Shown: piece after piece, positions 1-8,145 of the stretch
Layout of the letters: the number at the start of each line of letters is the position of its first letter
How positions within the stretch are numbered: the stretch's first letter is position 1
NCBI GenBank assembly: GCA_029246705.1
Contig: JAQWMQ010000017.1
Span: forward strand, 1 to 64,000
Reading direction: 5' to 3'
Origin: Phycisphaerales bacterium
GTDB taxonomy: Bacteria > Planctomycetota > Phycisphaerae > Phycisphaerales > SM1A02
Length of the DNA: 64,000 bases
Translations under genes and position numbers: made by a program
Notes under the pieces: model-generated
The model's input: only the letters and a program-made list of their open reading frames with translations
What the model was told of the DNA's origin: nothing
Databases searched by the model: none

Positions 1-2280
1 CTCGCGATCTGGAACCGGCCCGGCGTGAACGGCGCTGATTTCGTTCTTCAGGGGAACTGGTACCAGAAGAACAGACCCACTCCCGGGCTCCCTGCCCTGA
101 TTCGCACTCCGGCAGTTGGAAGCACGGCATACCTCGACGCGTCGGAAAACATCGACGACCTCACGATCGACGGCGGCGCAATGTCGCTGTACGCACTTTC
201 CTCGTCACCTTCGGGAACCGGGCTGTACCTCGAGGATGCACTGGGTCATCCAGGAACCTTCACGACACGGCAACGTTCCGGCGAGACAACGCGCCTGGAC
301 ATGTACGACATCGTTCTCCAGGCGGCGAGGATCGTTTTCAATGACGGCGACTTGACCTTCTCCAACGTCTCTTTCCTGATGTCCGACGGCGACATCAACA
401 TCGAGACAGGCACGGATGTCGGCTTCTACCCGGGAACAAACATCGACATGGCTGGGAGCATCGTTCCCACGTTGTACAACCGAGGCAACCTGCAGGCCTC
501 TGAAGTGTTCATCACCGGAAACTTCAACCAGATCTCCGATGACAGCGGCGAGACCCTCAATCCTGCCGGATCACTTGCCATCGAGGTGGGATCCAAAGAC
601 GACCAGTTCAGTATCCCCGCACTGGACATCACCGGCCGGGCCGTGCTCGGAGGCACTCTCGCCGTGCGTGGTGGCGAAGACGGTCTGCCTGAGTTCGGGG
701 TCCAGGTGCCGGTATTGAGGGCGTCGGTGATAGCCGATTCCTTCCAGCTGCTTGTCGCAAAGGATCTTCCCGATGCCGTATCGGTACAGCTCACGATCTC
801 GGAATCCGCAGTCGGCGGTTCCTCGGAAGCCACCATCGAGACCGCAGAGGCCACCAACACTTTGTTCAGCGACGCATTCTTCGAGACGATCGCACCAGAT
901 GGCGTCGAGGATGCAGTTCTCACCGACGTTGACAACGATGGGGATGACGACCTGATCGTCTCCCTGACGAACCCACCCGGGCAGTTCTTCACTCATGTCG
1001 CGATACTCGAGAATCTCGGCACCTCCGGGGGGACATGGAATGGATTCGCACCCCTGAACATCGGCTTCAACACCGTGAAGATCGGCGGCTCGGCCAATGG
1101 ACTTGCCGTGGGCGACATCGATTCAGACGGTCTGATCGACGCCGTGGTCACCAACCGGGCACAAGGAACCGTCCATATCCTGCAGAACACCTCGACCCTG
1201 CCGGGGACGATCCAGTTCACCGACGTGCTCAGTGCACAGACATCCGACGACCTTCCCCTGGGCACCGCCCAACCAACCGATGCCTGGATCGGCGACATCG
1301 ACCTGGACGGCCTGGTTGATGTCGTGGTCAACAACTTCACGGATGGAAGCGTGGTGTCGTTCCAGAACACATCCTCCCTTCTGGCAGTCACCCTGGGATC
1401 ACCGATCACATCGACTCCGAAGAAGAAAGTTCGCCGAATCTCACCCACCGGAACCGGGAAGATCCGAGACGAAGACCCCTTCGGCGTGGGCACCAAGCAG
1501 CAGAACTCCGACGGTGAGGAGACCGAGGGCGGCACGGAAGGCGACGGAGCCGAATCGACTGGAAATGTCCAGGTGGGCAAGACAGAAAGCGATCTACTCG
1601 GTTCGGTACGACTGGTCTGGTCCGAGCTCGAGGTGGGCGAAGATCCTGTCGACTCGATAGCCGGGGACCTAAACAGTGACGGTTTCAGGGACATCGTGAC
1701 CGCGAACCGCGCCGGAGAAAGCATCTCCATCGTGTTCGGGGCCGGTTCGGGCAACTACGAATCGGTACTGACGATTCCAGTGGGATCGGAGTGCATGGCG
1801 ATCAACCTGGGGGACTTCGATGGCGACGCCGACCAGGACATCGCAGTCCTGACCGAGAATACCTCCGGAGGAAGCAGTGTTCGCGTATTACGCAACGATA
1901 CCGTCTTCGGTGGCATTCCCACCTTCTGTCTCGAGAATGACTCGCTCTTCGAAGGAAGTGGCGTCAACAGCATCAAGGTCGGCAGACTTGATGACGACTC
2001 GCTCGACGACATCCTCGTCATTGCAACAAACCCATCCCTCATGGGGACCACCCCGGGCTGGATGGCTTCTCTGGGCGGCGTCGATACCAACTGTTTTGGA
2101 GATCTCAACGGAGACCAGCTGGTGAACGCGGCCGACCTCGCGTACATCCTGGGCGCATGGGGCTCGATCGACCCGGACGAACCTGCAGACCTGAACCAGG
2201 ACAGGACCGTGGACGCCACCGACCTTGCGCTCCTGCTCGGCGCATGGGGTGGATGCTCCTCCGAAGCACTCGAGGATTGA
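1..2280 (+). CDS. Secreted FG-GAP/VCBS-repeat protein with C-terminal dockerin-like domain (5' partial)
   Basis: The reading frame is open to the left edge, so the N-terminus and any signal peptide are missing; the first in-frame start codon inside the window is GTG at 25. The N-terminal third looks like beta-rich autotransporter/adhesin-type sequence. From about 925 to 1850 there are five Ca-binding FG-GAP/VCBS-type motifs (for example DVDNDGDDDLIV, DIDSDGLIDAVV, DLNSDGFRDIVT), typical of beta-propeller extracellular proteins. Between about 1417 and 1590 the propeller is interrupted by a linker rich in Lys, then Glu and Gly. The last 60 residues (from about 2092) are two EF-hand-like repeats of the form GDLNGDxxVNxADL and DLNQDRTVDATDL, each followed by LLGAWG, a dockerin-like ending found on three other proteins here. 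Likely a cell-surface or secreted protein; ligand unknown. It converges with the DUF1501 gene. Confidence 0.75.
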   Translation, partial: LAIWNRPGVNGADFVLQGNWYQKNRPTPGLPALIRTPAVGSTAYLDASENIDDLTIDGGAMSLYALSSSPSGTGLYLEDALGHPGTFTTRQRSGETTRLDMYDIVLQAARIVFNDGDLTFSNVSFLMSDGDINIETGTDVGFYPGTNIDMAGSIVPTLYNRGNLQASEVFITGNFNQISDDSGETLNPAGSLAIEVGSKDDQFSIPALDITGRAVLGGTLAVRGGEDGLPEFGVQVPVLRASVIADSFQLLVAKDLPDAVSVQLTISESAVGGSSEATIETAEATNTLFSDAFFETIAPDGVEDAVLTDVDNDGDDDLIVSLTNPPGQFFTHVAILENLGTSGGTWNGFAPLNIGFNTVKIGGSANGLAVGDIDSDGLIDAVVTNRAQGTVHILQNTSTLPGTIQFTDVLSAQTSDDLPLGTAQPTDAWIGDIDLDGLVDVVVNNFTDGSVVSFQNTSSLLAVTLGSPITSTPKKKVRRISPTGTGKIRDEDPFGVGTKQQNSDGEETEGGTEGDGAESTGNVQVGKTESDLLGSVRLVWSELEVGEDPVDSIAGDLNSDGFRDIVTANRAGESISIVFGAGSGNYESVLTIPVGSECMAINLGDFDGDADQDIAVLTENTSGGSSVRVLRNDTVFGGIPTFCLENDSLFEGSGVNSIKVGRLDDDSLDDILVIATNPSLMGTTPGWMASLGGVDTNCFGDLNGDQLVNAADLAYILGAWGSIDPDEPADLNQDRTVDATDLALLLGAWGGCSSEALED

Positions 2281-2306
2281 CGAGCACTCAGTCGGGTGAT
2301 CGTGCG

Positions 2307-3743
2307 CTAGGCGAGGATCTCGTTCACGACATTTCCGTGAACATCCGTGAGCCTGAAATCACGACCGGCATGCTGGTAAGTCAGATCCTCGTGATTCATC
2401 CCGAGCATGTGAAGGATCGTCGCGTGCCAGTCGTGGATGTGGATCTTCCCGTCGACGGCTTCAGCGCCGTACTCATCCGTGGACCCGTGCGTGATTCCGG
2501 CTGAGGCACCGCCGCCCGCCATCCACATGCTGAACCCCTTGGCATTGTGATCACGACCATCGCCATTCTGGGCATCTGGAGTCCGGCCGAATTCACCTCC
2601 GTAGAGCACCAGGGTGTCATCAAGCATGCCACGCTCGGCCAGGTCGGTGAGCAGACCGGCGATGGGCTTGTCGATCTTGGTGCAGCTGTCGACCATGGAC
2701 TGGCGCAGGTTTCGGTGATGATCCCACCCCCCACTGCCGACCTCGATGAATCGAACCCCGTTCTCGGCAAGTTGTCGAGCCATCAGGCACTGCCGACCGA
2801 ACCCCGAAGTCGCCTCGTCGTCGAGGCCGTACATGTCTCGGGTCCGTTTATCCAACTTCGTCGTTTCAAGAACTTCCGGCAGGGTGTCCTGCATGCGGAA
2901 AGCCAGCTCGTAGCTTTGGATCACACCCTCGATCTCATCACGATCCGCACCACTGCGAATCGAGTTCTTGTTGAGTTTCTGAATGAGGTCGATCTGCTCA
3001 CGCTGTCCGGAACGTGTCAGTCGCTCCTGGCTGATGTTGGGAATGACGTTGGTATCCGATGTCGATCGCATGCCGCCGACACGACCTATGTTGCCACCGA
3101 TACGAGTGCCCTGGGTCACGGCAGGAAGAAATGCGCTTCCGTAGTTCTGCGCCCCGCCGTTTCCGGAAGGCGGCGAAATGGTCACGAAACCGGGGAGGTT
3201 CTCGTTTTCCGTTCCCAGCCCGTAAAGCGACCACGCGCCGAGAGAGGGTCGGACGAACTGGAATGAACCGGTATGCATCTGAACGAACGCCTGGGCATGA
3301 GCGGGAATGTCGGTATGCATGCCATTGAGCATGCAGATTCGGTCGGCGTGCCCTGCAATGTTGGGGACGAGTTCGCTGAACCATGTCCCGCTTTCACCGT
3401 GCCGCGAGAACTCGAATGGCGACCCCATCAACTTCGCATTTCGGCGTCTCCCGGAATTCAAGGACTTGCCATCGTCGGCGACGAGCTTGGGCTTGTAGTC
3501 GAACATGTCAAGGTGACTGGGACCTCCGGCCATGCAGAGGAAGATCACTCGCTTGGCGGTCGGAGCGAAGTGAGGCTGCTTCGGAGCCAGCGGATTGTCG
3601 GGCGCGGCGTAACGAGCGGACATGGCCCCGGCGATTCCTGAAAAAGCGAGCATGCCGAAACCGCATGAAACACCCTTCAACATGTCGCGACGGGAAACCG
3701 CATAGGTGCGATTGTGGCAGTAGCCGTCATTGTTCGTCGTCAT
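2307..3743 (-). CDS. DUF1501 family Tat-exported protein
   Basis: 478 residues. The N-terminus carries a twin-arginine signal (SRRDMLKG at about residue 17, then a hydrophobic stretch), so folded export by Tat is expected. The body has the DUF1501 hallmarks: FLCMAGGPSHLDMFD near residue 69, GGEFGRTP and GRDHN near residue 380, resembling the alkaline-phosphatase/sulfatase-like fold of this family. The enzymatic role of DUF1501 proteins is not established. The ATG at 3743 has GAGGTGA a few bases upstream. It lies 11 bases downstream of the DUF1549/DUF1553 gene on the same strand; this two-gene order is very common in planctomycetes and suggests a shared function on an exported substrate. Confidence 0.88.
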   Translation of the reverse strand: MTTNNDGYCHNRTYAVSRRDMLKGVSCGFGMLAFSGIAGAMSARYAAPDNPLAPKQPHFAPTAKRVIFLCMAGGPSHLDMFDYKPKLVADDGKSLNSGRRRNAKLMGSPFEFSRHGESGTWFSELVPNIAGHADRICMLNGMHTDIPAHAQAFVQMHTGSFQFVRPSLGAWSLYGLGTENENLPGFVTISPPSGNGGAQNYGSAFLPAVTQGTRIGGNIGRVGGMRSTSDTNVIPNISQERLTRSGQREQIDLIQKLNKNSIRSGADRDEIEGVIQSYELAFRMQDTLPEVLETTKLDKRTRDMYGLDDEATSGFGRQCLMARQLAENGVRFIEVGSGGWDHHRNLRQSMVDSCTKIDKPIAGLLTDLAERGMLDDTLVLYGGEFGRTPDAQNGDGRDHNAKGFSMWMAGGGASAGITHGSTDEYGAEAVDGKIHIHDWHATILHMLGMNHEDLTYQHAGRDFRLTDVHGNVVNEILA

Positions 3744-3754
3744 GGGTCACCTCG

Positions 3755-6370
3755 TCAGTTCACGTATCGGAATTCAGCACAGGCAAAGAGGGATTGGCAG
3801 AAGGTGCTCCATGCCACCTGGCGGGCATCGAGTTCCTCGGGAATTTCGACACCGCGCGCCTTCAGTCGGCGGAGTATCGCCTCGCGTCGTCCAGGGTTGC
3901 GCTTGATCGATTCGGCAATTCGATCGGGAATGCCTCCGGTCTGTTCGAAGGCGCTGCCACGGGAATCAAGCTGGTTGAAGTCGGCGAAAAAGGATCTGAT
4001 GGCCGACTTCTCGACTGCAGTCGGTTCACGACCAAGTGTTCTCAAGAATGCCACCTTGACACGCTCGTCATCCGTTGCGTTCGAGGCGAGAAGAGTGCGG
4101 GCCATCGAATCAGCCTGCTCCATGACCCAGGGATCATTGAGCAGGAACAGGGCCTGAGAAGGCACGCTGGTCTCGTCGCGATCACCGGTCACGAAAGATG
4201 GTTCGGCGGCGTCGAACGTATCGAGAAATTCAGGGACCGATCCGCGCAACAGGGGCAGGTAGACGGAACGGCTGTTGGAGGAAGGGTTCAGGCTGCTGGA
4301 TAGATCGACCGCCGTTGTTCGGCTGCCGATCCAGGCCACCGGTGAACCTTGTGGAGGTTCGGATTCGAGCGTCCCGGATGCCAGGAGAATCGCATCACGA
4401 ATGGCTTCACCTTCCAGACGTCGAGGTGTCATGCGCCAATAGAGTTCATTCTCAGGGTCGATCTTCATGCCGGCAGAACTGGCACGAGAACTCATACGGT
4501 AGGTGTGGGAGAGGACGATCTCCCGGATCATGGTCTTGATGGACCAGTCATTCAGTATGAATCGTGAGGCGAGGTGATCCATGAGTTCAGGGTGGGTCGG
4601 CTTCTTCCCTTCAAGACCGAAGTTCTCGGTGGAGGTGACCAGAGCCGAACCGAACAAGTGCAGCCAGATGCGATTCACCATGACCCGACTGGTGAGCGGG
4701 TTTTCCGCGGAAGCGATCCACTCGGCGAATTCAAGCCGACCACTTCCAGACTCGATGAGAATTGGGTCCTTGAGGTTGGCGATTGGCGGAACACCGCGCT
4801 GGATTTGATCGGACGGTTGGTCAAGCTCGCCTCGGACGAGAAGATAGGCATCAACCGCCGAAGCGCGTTCCCGGCACCCCATGGCACTGCGCATGTGCTC
4901 GGTCGGGCTTCCATCGGACTCGTACCGTTTCAGCAGTTCCATGATGGTCTGCAATCTGTTGTCCGTGTTCCTGAGCATCTGGACGGCATCACTGCCACGG
5001 CCTTCGGCGGCGACACGCTTTCGGAGCCTGTCCGCGTCCTTCTGGGTTCGCTCGGCGATGCTCACCATGCGCTGGTAGAGATCGGTCGGGATCGGCATCC
5101 CGAGGGTCATGTCGGGAAGTTCGGGGAGGGAATACAGATCGGACGACATGGACCTGTTGATCTGAACGCCACCGAAGAGTGGTTCGGTGGAGATGAACAC
5201 TCCTGCGAGCTGGTAATAGTCCTTCTGACTGATCGGGTCGTACTTGTGGTCATGACATCGCGCACAGGAAACGGTGAGACCGAGCATTCCCTGGGTGATG
5301 GTGTCGATCTGTTCATCCGCGACATCGAGAATGAACTGGCGACGATTTCGTTCCTGGTGGCTCTTCGAACCGACGGCAAGGTAGCCGGTGGCGATCAGGT
5401 GGTCTGCAGCGATCTGCACGCTGCGAACGGGCAGCAGATCGCCTGCGATCTGCTTGCGGATGAAATCATCGTAAGGAGTGTCCTCGTTGAATGACTTGAT
5501 GACCCAGTCTCGATACCGCCATGCGTACGGGTAGGGAACATCGGTTTCCTTTCCGCTGGACTCTGCGTACCTGGCCACGTCCATCCAGTGACGGCCCCAC
5601 CGCTCTCCGTACTCCGACGAGGCGAGGAAAGCGTCAACGAGCCTTTCGTAGGCATCGGGTGAACGATCGGTGATGAACCTTCGGATCTCGTCGGGATTCG
5701 GCTGGATACCTCGAATGTCGAAACTCAATCTTCGAATGAGGTCTTCAGCAGAAGCGTCGGGCGCAGGCGAGAGCTGGTGCTCCTCAAGCTGCGCGAGAAT
5801 GAAAAAATCGATCTCGGTATCGGCCCATCGTTGATTTCGAACAGCGGGCGGATCCTGATCAAGTACCGGCTGGAAGGCCCAGTGATCGCGGCCAGCCTCC
5901 TTCGATACGCCCCCACCGGGAACAGCCATGGCATGAGCCGAATCGGCATCGAGGGTCACGGGCAAACGTGGGTCGGGGGCGCCCCTTCTCACCCACTCCT
6001 CCAGAAGGTGGATGTCGCCGTCGGACAACTTCTTTCGGGGAGGCATCTGGAAATCCTCGTCATCCCATCGAACCGATTCGATGAGCAGACTTGCATCCGG
6101 GTCACCGGGCACCACTGCAGGTCCGGAGATGCCACCGATTTCCCAACCCTCCCTTGAATCGAGCACCAGTCCACCTCGGATGCGTTCGGCATCAGAGGCA
6201 TGGCAGTCGAAACAGTTCTCGATGAGGATCGGTCGAATTCTGGATTCGAAGAAGGCGATGTCCTGGTCGGAGAGCGCTTCAGGTGACTGCGCGGCCAGGG
6301 AACCGGATACCAAGCAGGACAGGAGCATCGTCAGGCACAGGATCCGGAGATCAGTTTGCATGAATCTCAT
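3755..6370 (-). CDS. DUF1549/DUF1553 planctomycete cytochrome-type protein (PSCyt1)
   Basis: 871 residues with a cleavable signal peptide (hydrophobic stretch ending near LAAQS). Domains in order: a planctomycete cytochrome C-like module with CFDCH near residue 53 and ending around LEEWVRRGAPDP; DUF1549 (about 170-400) with a second heme-type motif CARCHDHKYDP; DUF1553 (about 530-830) with NPLTSRVMVNRIW and the FLLNDPWV segment. The two CxxCH motifs suggest covalent heme and location outside the cytoplasm. The ATG at 6370 is preceded by GGAG five bases away. First gene of a two-gene operon with the DUF1501 gene. Substrate and reaction are not known for this family; a role in extracytoplasmic oxidation or polysaccharide breakdown is only inferred. 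Confidence 0.88.
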   Translation of the reverse strand: MRFMQTDLRILCLTMLLSCLVSGSLAAQSPEALSDQDIAFFESRIRPILIENCFDCHASDAERIRGGLVLDSREGWEIGGISGPAVVPGDPDASLLIESVRWDDEDFQMPPRKKLSDGDIHLLEEWVRRGAPDPRLPVTLDADSAHAMAVPGGGVSKEAGRDHWAFQPVLDQDPPAVRNQRWADTEIDFFILAQLEEHQLSPAPDASAEDLIRRLSFDIRGIQPNPDEIRRFITDRSPDAYERLVDAFLASSEYGERWGRHWMDVARYAESSGKETDVPYPYAWRYRDWVIKSFNEDTPYDDFIRKQIAGDLLPVRSVQIAADHLIATGYLAVGSKSHQERNRRQFILDVADEQIDTITQGMLGLTVSCARCHDHKYDPISQKDYYQLAGVFISTEPLFGGVQINRSMSSDLYSLPELPDMTLGMPIPTDLYQRMVSIAERTQKDADRLRKRVAAEGRGSDAVQMLRNTDNRLQTIMELLKRYESDGSPTEHMRSAMGCRERASAVDAYLLVRGELDQPSDQIQRGVPPIANLKDPILIESGSGRLEFAEWIASAENPLTSRVMVNRIWLHLFGSALVTSTENFGLEGKKPTHPELMDHLASRFILNDWSIKTMIREIVLSHTYRMSSRASSAGMKIDPENELYWRMTPRRLEGEAIRDAILLASGTLESEPPQGSPVAWIGSRTTAVDLSSSLNPSSNSRSVYLPLLRGSVPEFLDTFDAAEPSFVTGDRDETSVPSQALFLLNDPWVMEQADSMARTLLASNATDDERVKVAFLRTLGREPTAVEKSAIRSFFADFNQLDSRGSAFEQTGGIPDRIAESIKRNPGRREAILRRLKARGVEIPEELDARQVAWSTFCQSLFACAEFRYVN

Positions 6371-6534
6371 TACATCTCCATCGGGCAGACCAATCCACTT
6401 CCAACCACTGAACGTCTGACAGCGGGCCCTATTTCCGGAACGTCATGTTGACAGTCAGCCCAGATTGAGCCATTCGACCCCGCTCAAGGACCGAAAACAT
6501 GTGATAAACGCTCTTGAGGGCGAAAAGAAAGAGT

Positions 6535-7431
6535 TCAGGAGGCTGAACTCTCGGCCGCCGTGGCGGCTTGAATTCGTTGGGCGAGGGCCGCCAATTCCTC
6601 CATGTTCGAGCAGAGGGAGATGGCGTCTGAATCGGAGAGTTGCAATCTGTGGGCTTCTCGACCACCGATCGCCAGCGTGCCGTTCCAGGCAAGGACTTCC
6701 CGGGCAAGCTCATCCAGTTCACTGGACGAGCTCTTGCTGTCATCCACCACGCTCGCACTGACCCAGACCAGGCTCGGCCTGAGCCTTCGTGCTTCCGAGC
6801 AGAGCAGGGAGATCGGAAGATTCGCTCCCAGGTTGGTTGGATTGAAGCCGCATTCAGTGAGCACCGCAGTCACGAGGATGTTCGGCAGGATGTAGGGATC
6901 ATTGGGAAGCGAAGAACCGATGGCGCACATCGGTTTTTCAGAGATGTTCGGTGCCAACAGGGGTAGCAGCACATTCACCGCGGAAATACAGGCCTCCAGA
7001 GCGCGATGCTCGATGAGGATCCCTTCACGGTCGTGCCGCCAGATCTTCCCAATCTCCTCGAGTGCATGAAGGATCGGTCCATCGGCTATCTGGGCGATCG
7101 GGGTGCCCTGGAGAAAGAGCGTGGTGATGAGGCCTCGAGCCTGGACGAGCTTTCCCTCTGTGAGGTGGGAGAGCAGACGATCTCCATGCTCCTGATCGGC
7201 GCTCATCTCTGCATCCAGCTCGAGCGCTGGTGACAAACCGAGGAGGTCGGGCCTGACGACCTTGAGCTTCCTGGTTCGAATGAAGTGAACCGCTTCGGTG
7301 ACTGGAATTCTTCGGTGACCGCCAGCCGTTCGGTGAACGCCCAGGAGACCGCCGTCGACCCATCTCTTCAAAGATGACTCGCTCGCTCCTATGGCATTGG
7401 CGAGATCCTTTGGGGAAACGAAGTCAGTCAT
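6535..7431 (-). CDS. MerR-type HTH + cobalamin-binding-like regulator (CarH/LitR-like, cobalt ligand lost)
   Basis: 298 residues from the ATG at 7431; a GTG at 7470 would add 13 residues. I prefer the ATG because the HTH then begins at residue 5 as usual in this family. Residues 5-55 form a winged helix with the MerR signature RTAGGHRRI. Residues about 85-160 match the four-helix B12-binding-2 bundle, including W131 and, nine residues later, E141-H142: the W-x9-EH motif that marks adenosylcobalamin photoreceptors such as CarH. Residues about 165-285 are a Rossmann-like B12-binding domain, but where the family has DxHxxG this protein reads D178-P-Y180-I-L-P183, so the lower axial His and the Gly are both replaced; the later GG pair (AIGG) is kept. 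It is separated from a photolyase gene by the hairpin array. Likely a light- or stress-responsive repressor, perhaps using cobalamin differently or not at all. Confidence 0.75.
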   Translation of the reverse strand: MTDFVSPKDLANAIGASESSLKRWVDGGLLGVHRTAGGHRRIPVTEAVHFIRTRKLKVVRPDLLGLSPALELDAEMSADQEHGDRLLSHLTEGKLVQARGLITTLFLQGTPIAQIADGPILHALEEIGKIWRHDREGILIEHRALEACISAVNVLLPLLAPNISEKPMCAIGSSLPNDPYILPNILVTAVLTECGFNPTNLGANLPISLLCSEARRLRPSLVWVSASVVDDSKSSSSELDELAREVLAWNGTLAIGGREAHRLQLSDSDAISLCSNMEELAALAQRIQAATAAESSAS

Positions 7432-7470
7432 CACGAACTCGAAACGGGTCCTCTGGGCTCGATGGAACAC

Positions 7471-7487
7471 TCATGATTGAATCATGA
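7471..7487. promoter_or_regulatory. 17-bp perfect palindrome upstream of the MerR/B12-like regulator
   Basis: TCATGATT-G-AATCATGA is a perfect 8+1+8 palindrome whose near edge lies 40 bases upstream of the preferred ATG (7431). Its symmetry and position suit an operator for a dimeric HTH protein, possibly autoregulation. If the GTG at 7470 were the true start, the palindrome would touch the start codon instead. Confidence 0.4.
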
Positions 7488-7522
7488 CGCAGGTTTGGGC
7501 TGGGTGTGGCAAGTATCTGGAT

Positions 7523-7606
7523 GATTTGAACGTTTTTTTGCCAACAATCCCCCCATGGAGCGGAATAGGTGCTATTGTGTCTGCAGATGAACGATTTGAA
7601 CGTTTT
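7523..7606 (+). promoter_or_regulatory. Two exact copies of a 14-bp direct repeat (candidate operators)
   Basis: GATTTGAACGTTTT occurs at 7523-7536 and again at 7593-7606, start to start 70 bp. A weaker copy (GATTTGAAGGT) begins at 7702. Direct repeats are the usual operator form of CarA/CarH-type MerR regulators, and this is the gene-free region next to such a regulator, so binding by it is a reasonable inference. I could not assign a clear -35/-10 promoter. Confidence 0.35.
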
Positions 7607-7710
7607 CAGCCCCGCCAGCAGCAACAACTTCCTCGGACCCTGAGGTGCTGCCAGAAAGAGCTGAAAACAGGACCAGCAGATTCAGACCCAGCAACTCGTG
7701 ATTTGAAGGT

Positions 7711-7749
7711 GACAGTCTCTTAACTCGTAGCGTGCCCCAAGAGGCTGTC
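7711..7749 (+). repeat. Hairpin element 1 with conserved loop
   Basis: Stem 7711-7720 pairs with 7740-7749 (10 bp, one G-U), enclosing a 19-base loop that contains AACTCGTAGCGTGCCCC, the sequence shared with elements 2 and 3. A short CCCTTCAA stretch follows. The stem sequence (GACAGTCTCT) differs entirely from the other elements. Confidence 0.75.
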
Positions 7750-7781
7750 CCCTTCAACCCACCAGCATCGATACACACCAT

Positions 7782-7831
7782 GGTGGGTGTTCCTCAACTC
7801 GTAGCGTGCCCCGAGGAACACCCGCCTTTTT
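7782..7831 (+). repeat. Hairpin element 2 with conserved loop and T tract
   Basis: Stem 7782-7795 pairs with 7813-7826 over 14 bp (one G-U), around the 17-base loop AACTCGTAGCGTGCCCC. Five T residues (7827-7831) follow directly, giving the form of an intrinsic terminator on the plus strand. Confidence 0.8.
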
Positions 7832-7858
7832 CAATCGACCCAGTTCATTGACCCCCAC

Positions 7859-7908
7859 GGTGGGTGCTTCTCAACTCGTAGCGTGCCCCGAGAAGCACCC
7901 ACCCTTTT
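7859..7908 (+). repeat. Hairpin element 3 with conserved loop and T tract
   Basis: Stem 7859-7872 pairs perfectly with 7890-7903 (14 bp) around the same 17-base loop AACTCGTAGCGTGCCCC, followed by CTTTT. The stem differs from element 2 at two positions, with the partner bases changed to keep pairing. Confidence 0.8.
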
Positions 7909-7985
7909 CAGACCAGACATGTCGGACCCGACTCGCGGCCACAGGTCGCCTTGAAGGAAGGCCTCGGCAGACAACAAAGGATCGT

Positions 7986-8029
7986 GGTGGGTGCTTCTCC
8001 AACGTAGCGTTCCCGGGGAAGTGCCCACC
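7986..8029 (+). repeat. Hairpin element 4 with diverged loop
   Basis: Stem 7986-8000 pairs with 8015-8029 (15 bp, three of them G-U) around a shortened loop AACGTAGCGTTCCC that keeps the CGTAGCGT centre. No T tract follows. It reads as a diverged copy of element 3. Confidence 0.65.
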
Positions 8030-8040
8030 GCACTCTATTC

Positions 8041-8080
8041 AGCGCACCTCGTCACGTGCATAACGAGATGGAGGTGCGCT
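8041..8080 (-). repeat. Hairpin element 5, possibly an inverted and degenerate copy
   Basis: A perfect 10-bp stem (8041-8050 with 8071-8080) encloses 20 bases. Read on the minus strand the loop contains ATCTCGT and CACGTG, resembling AACTCGT and AGCGTG of the consensus with four bases inserted, so it may be an inverted member. It lies 66 bases upstream of the photolyase start and would be in its leader. Confidence 0.45.
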
Positions 8081-8145
8081 TCTTCATTGACGAGTCCGTG
8101 CAGAAACCGACTGACGCAGGAACTCGGATCTGGTGACAGAAAGGC

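Noticed and set aside
7831-8028. Short reading frames on both strands through the hairpin array
   Set aside because: They recur only because the loop and stems repeat (giving a repeated GTLRV phrase), lack ribosome binding sites, and are better explained by the hairpin elements.
7711-8080. CRISPR array
   Set aside because: The conserved part is only the 17-base loop inside a hairpin, stems differ between copies, spacing is irregular (71, 77, 127 bases) and there are no cas genes.
7711-8080. Integron attC cassette sites
   Set aside because: No core GTTRRRY/RYYYAAC sites and no integrase or cassette genes; the repeated loop is too constant.
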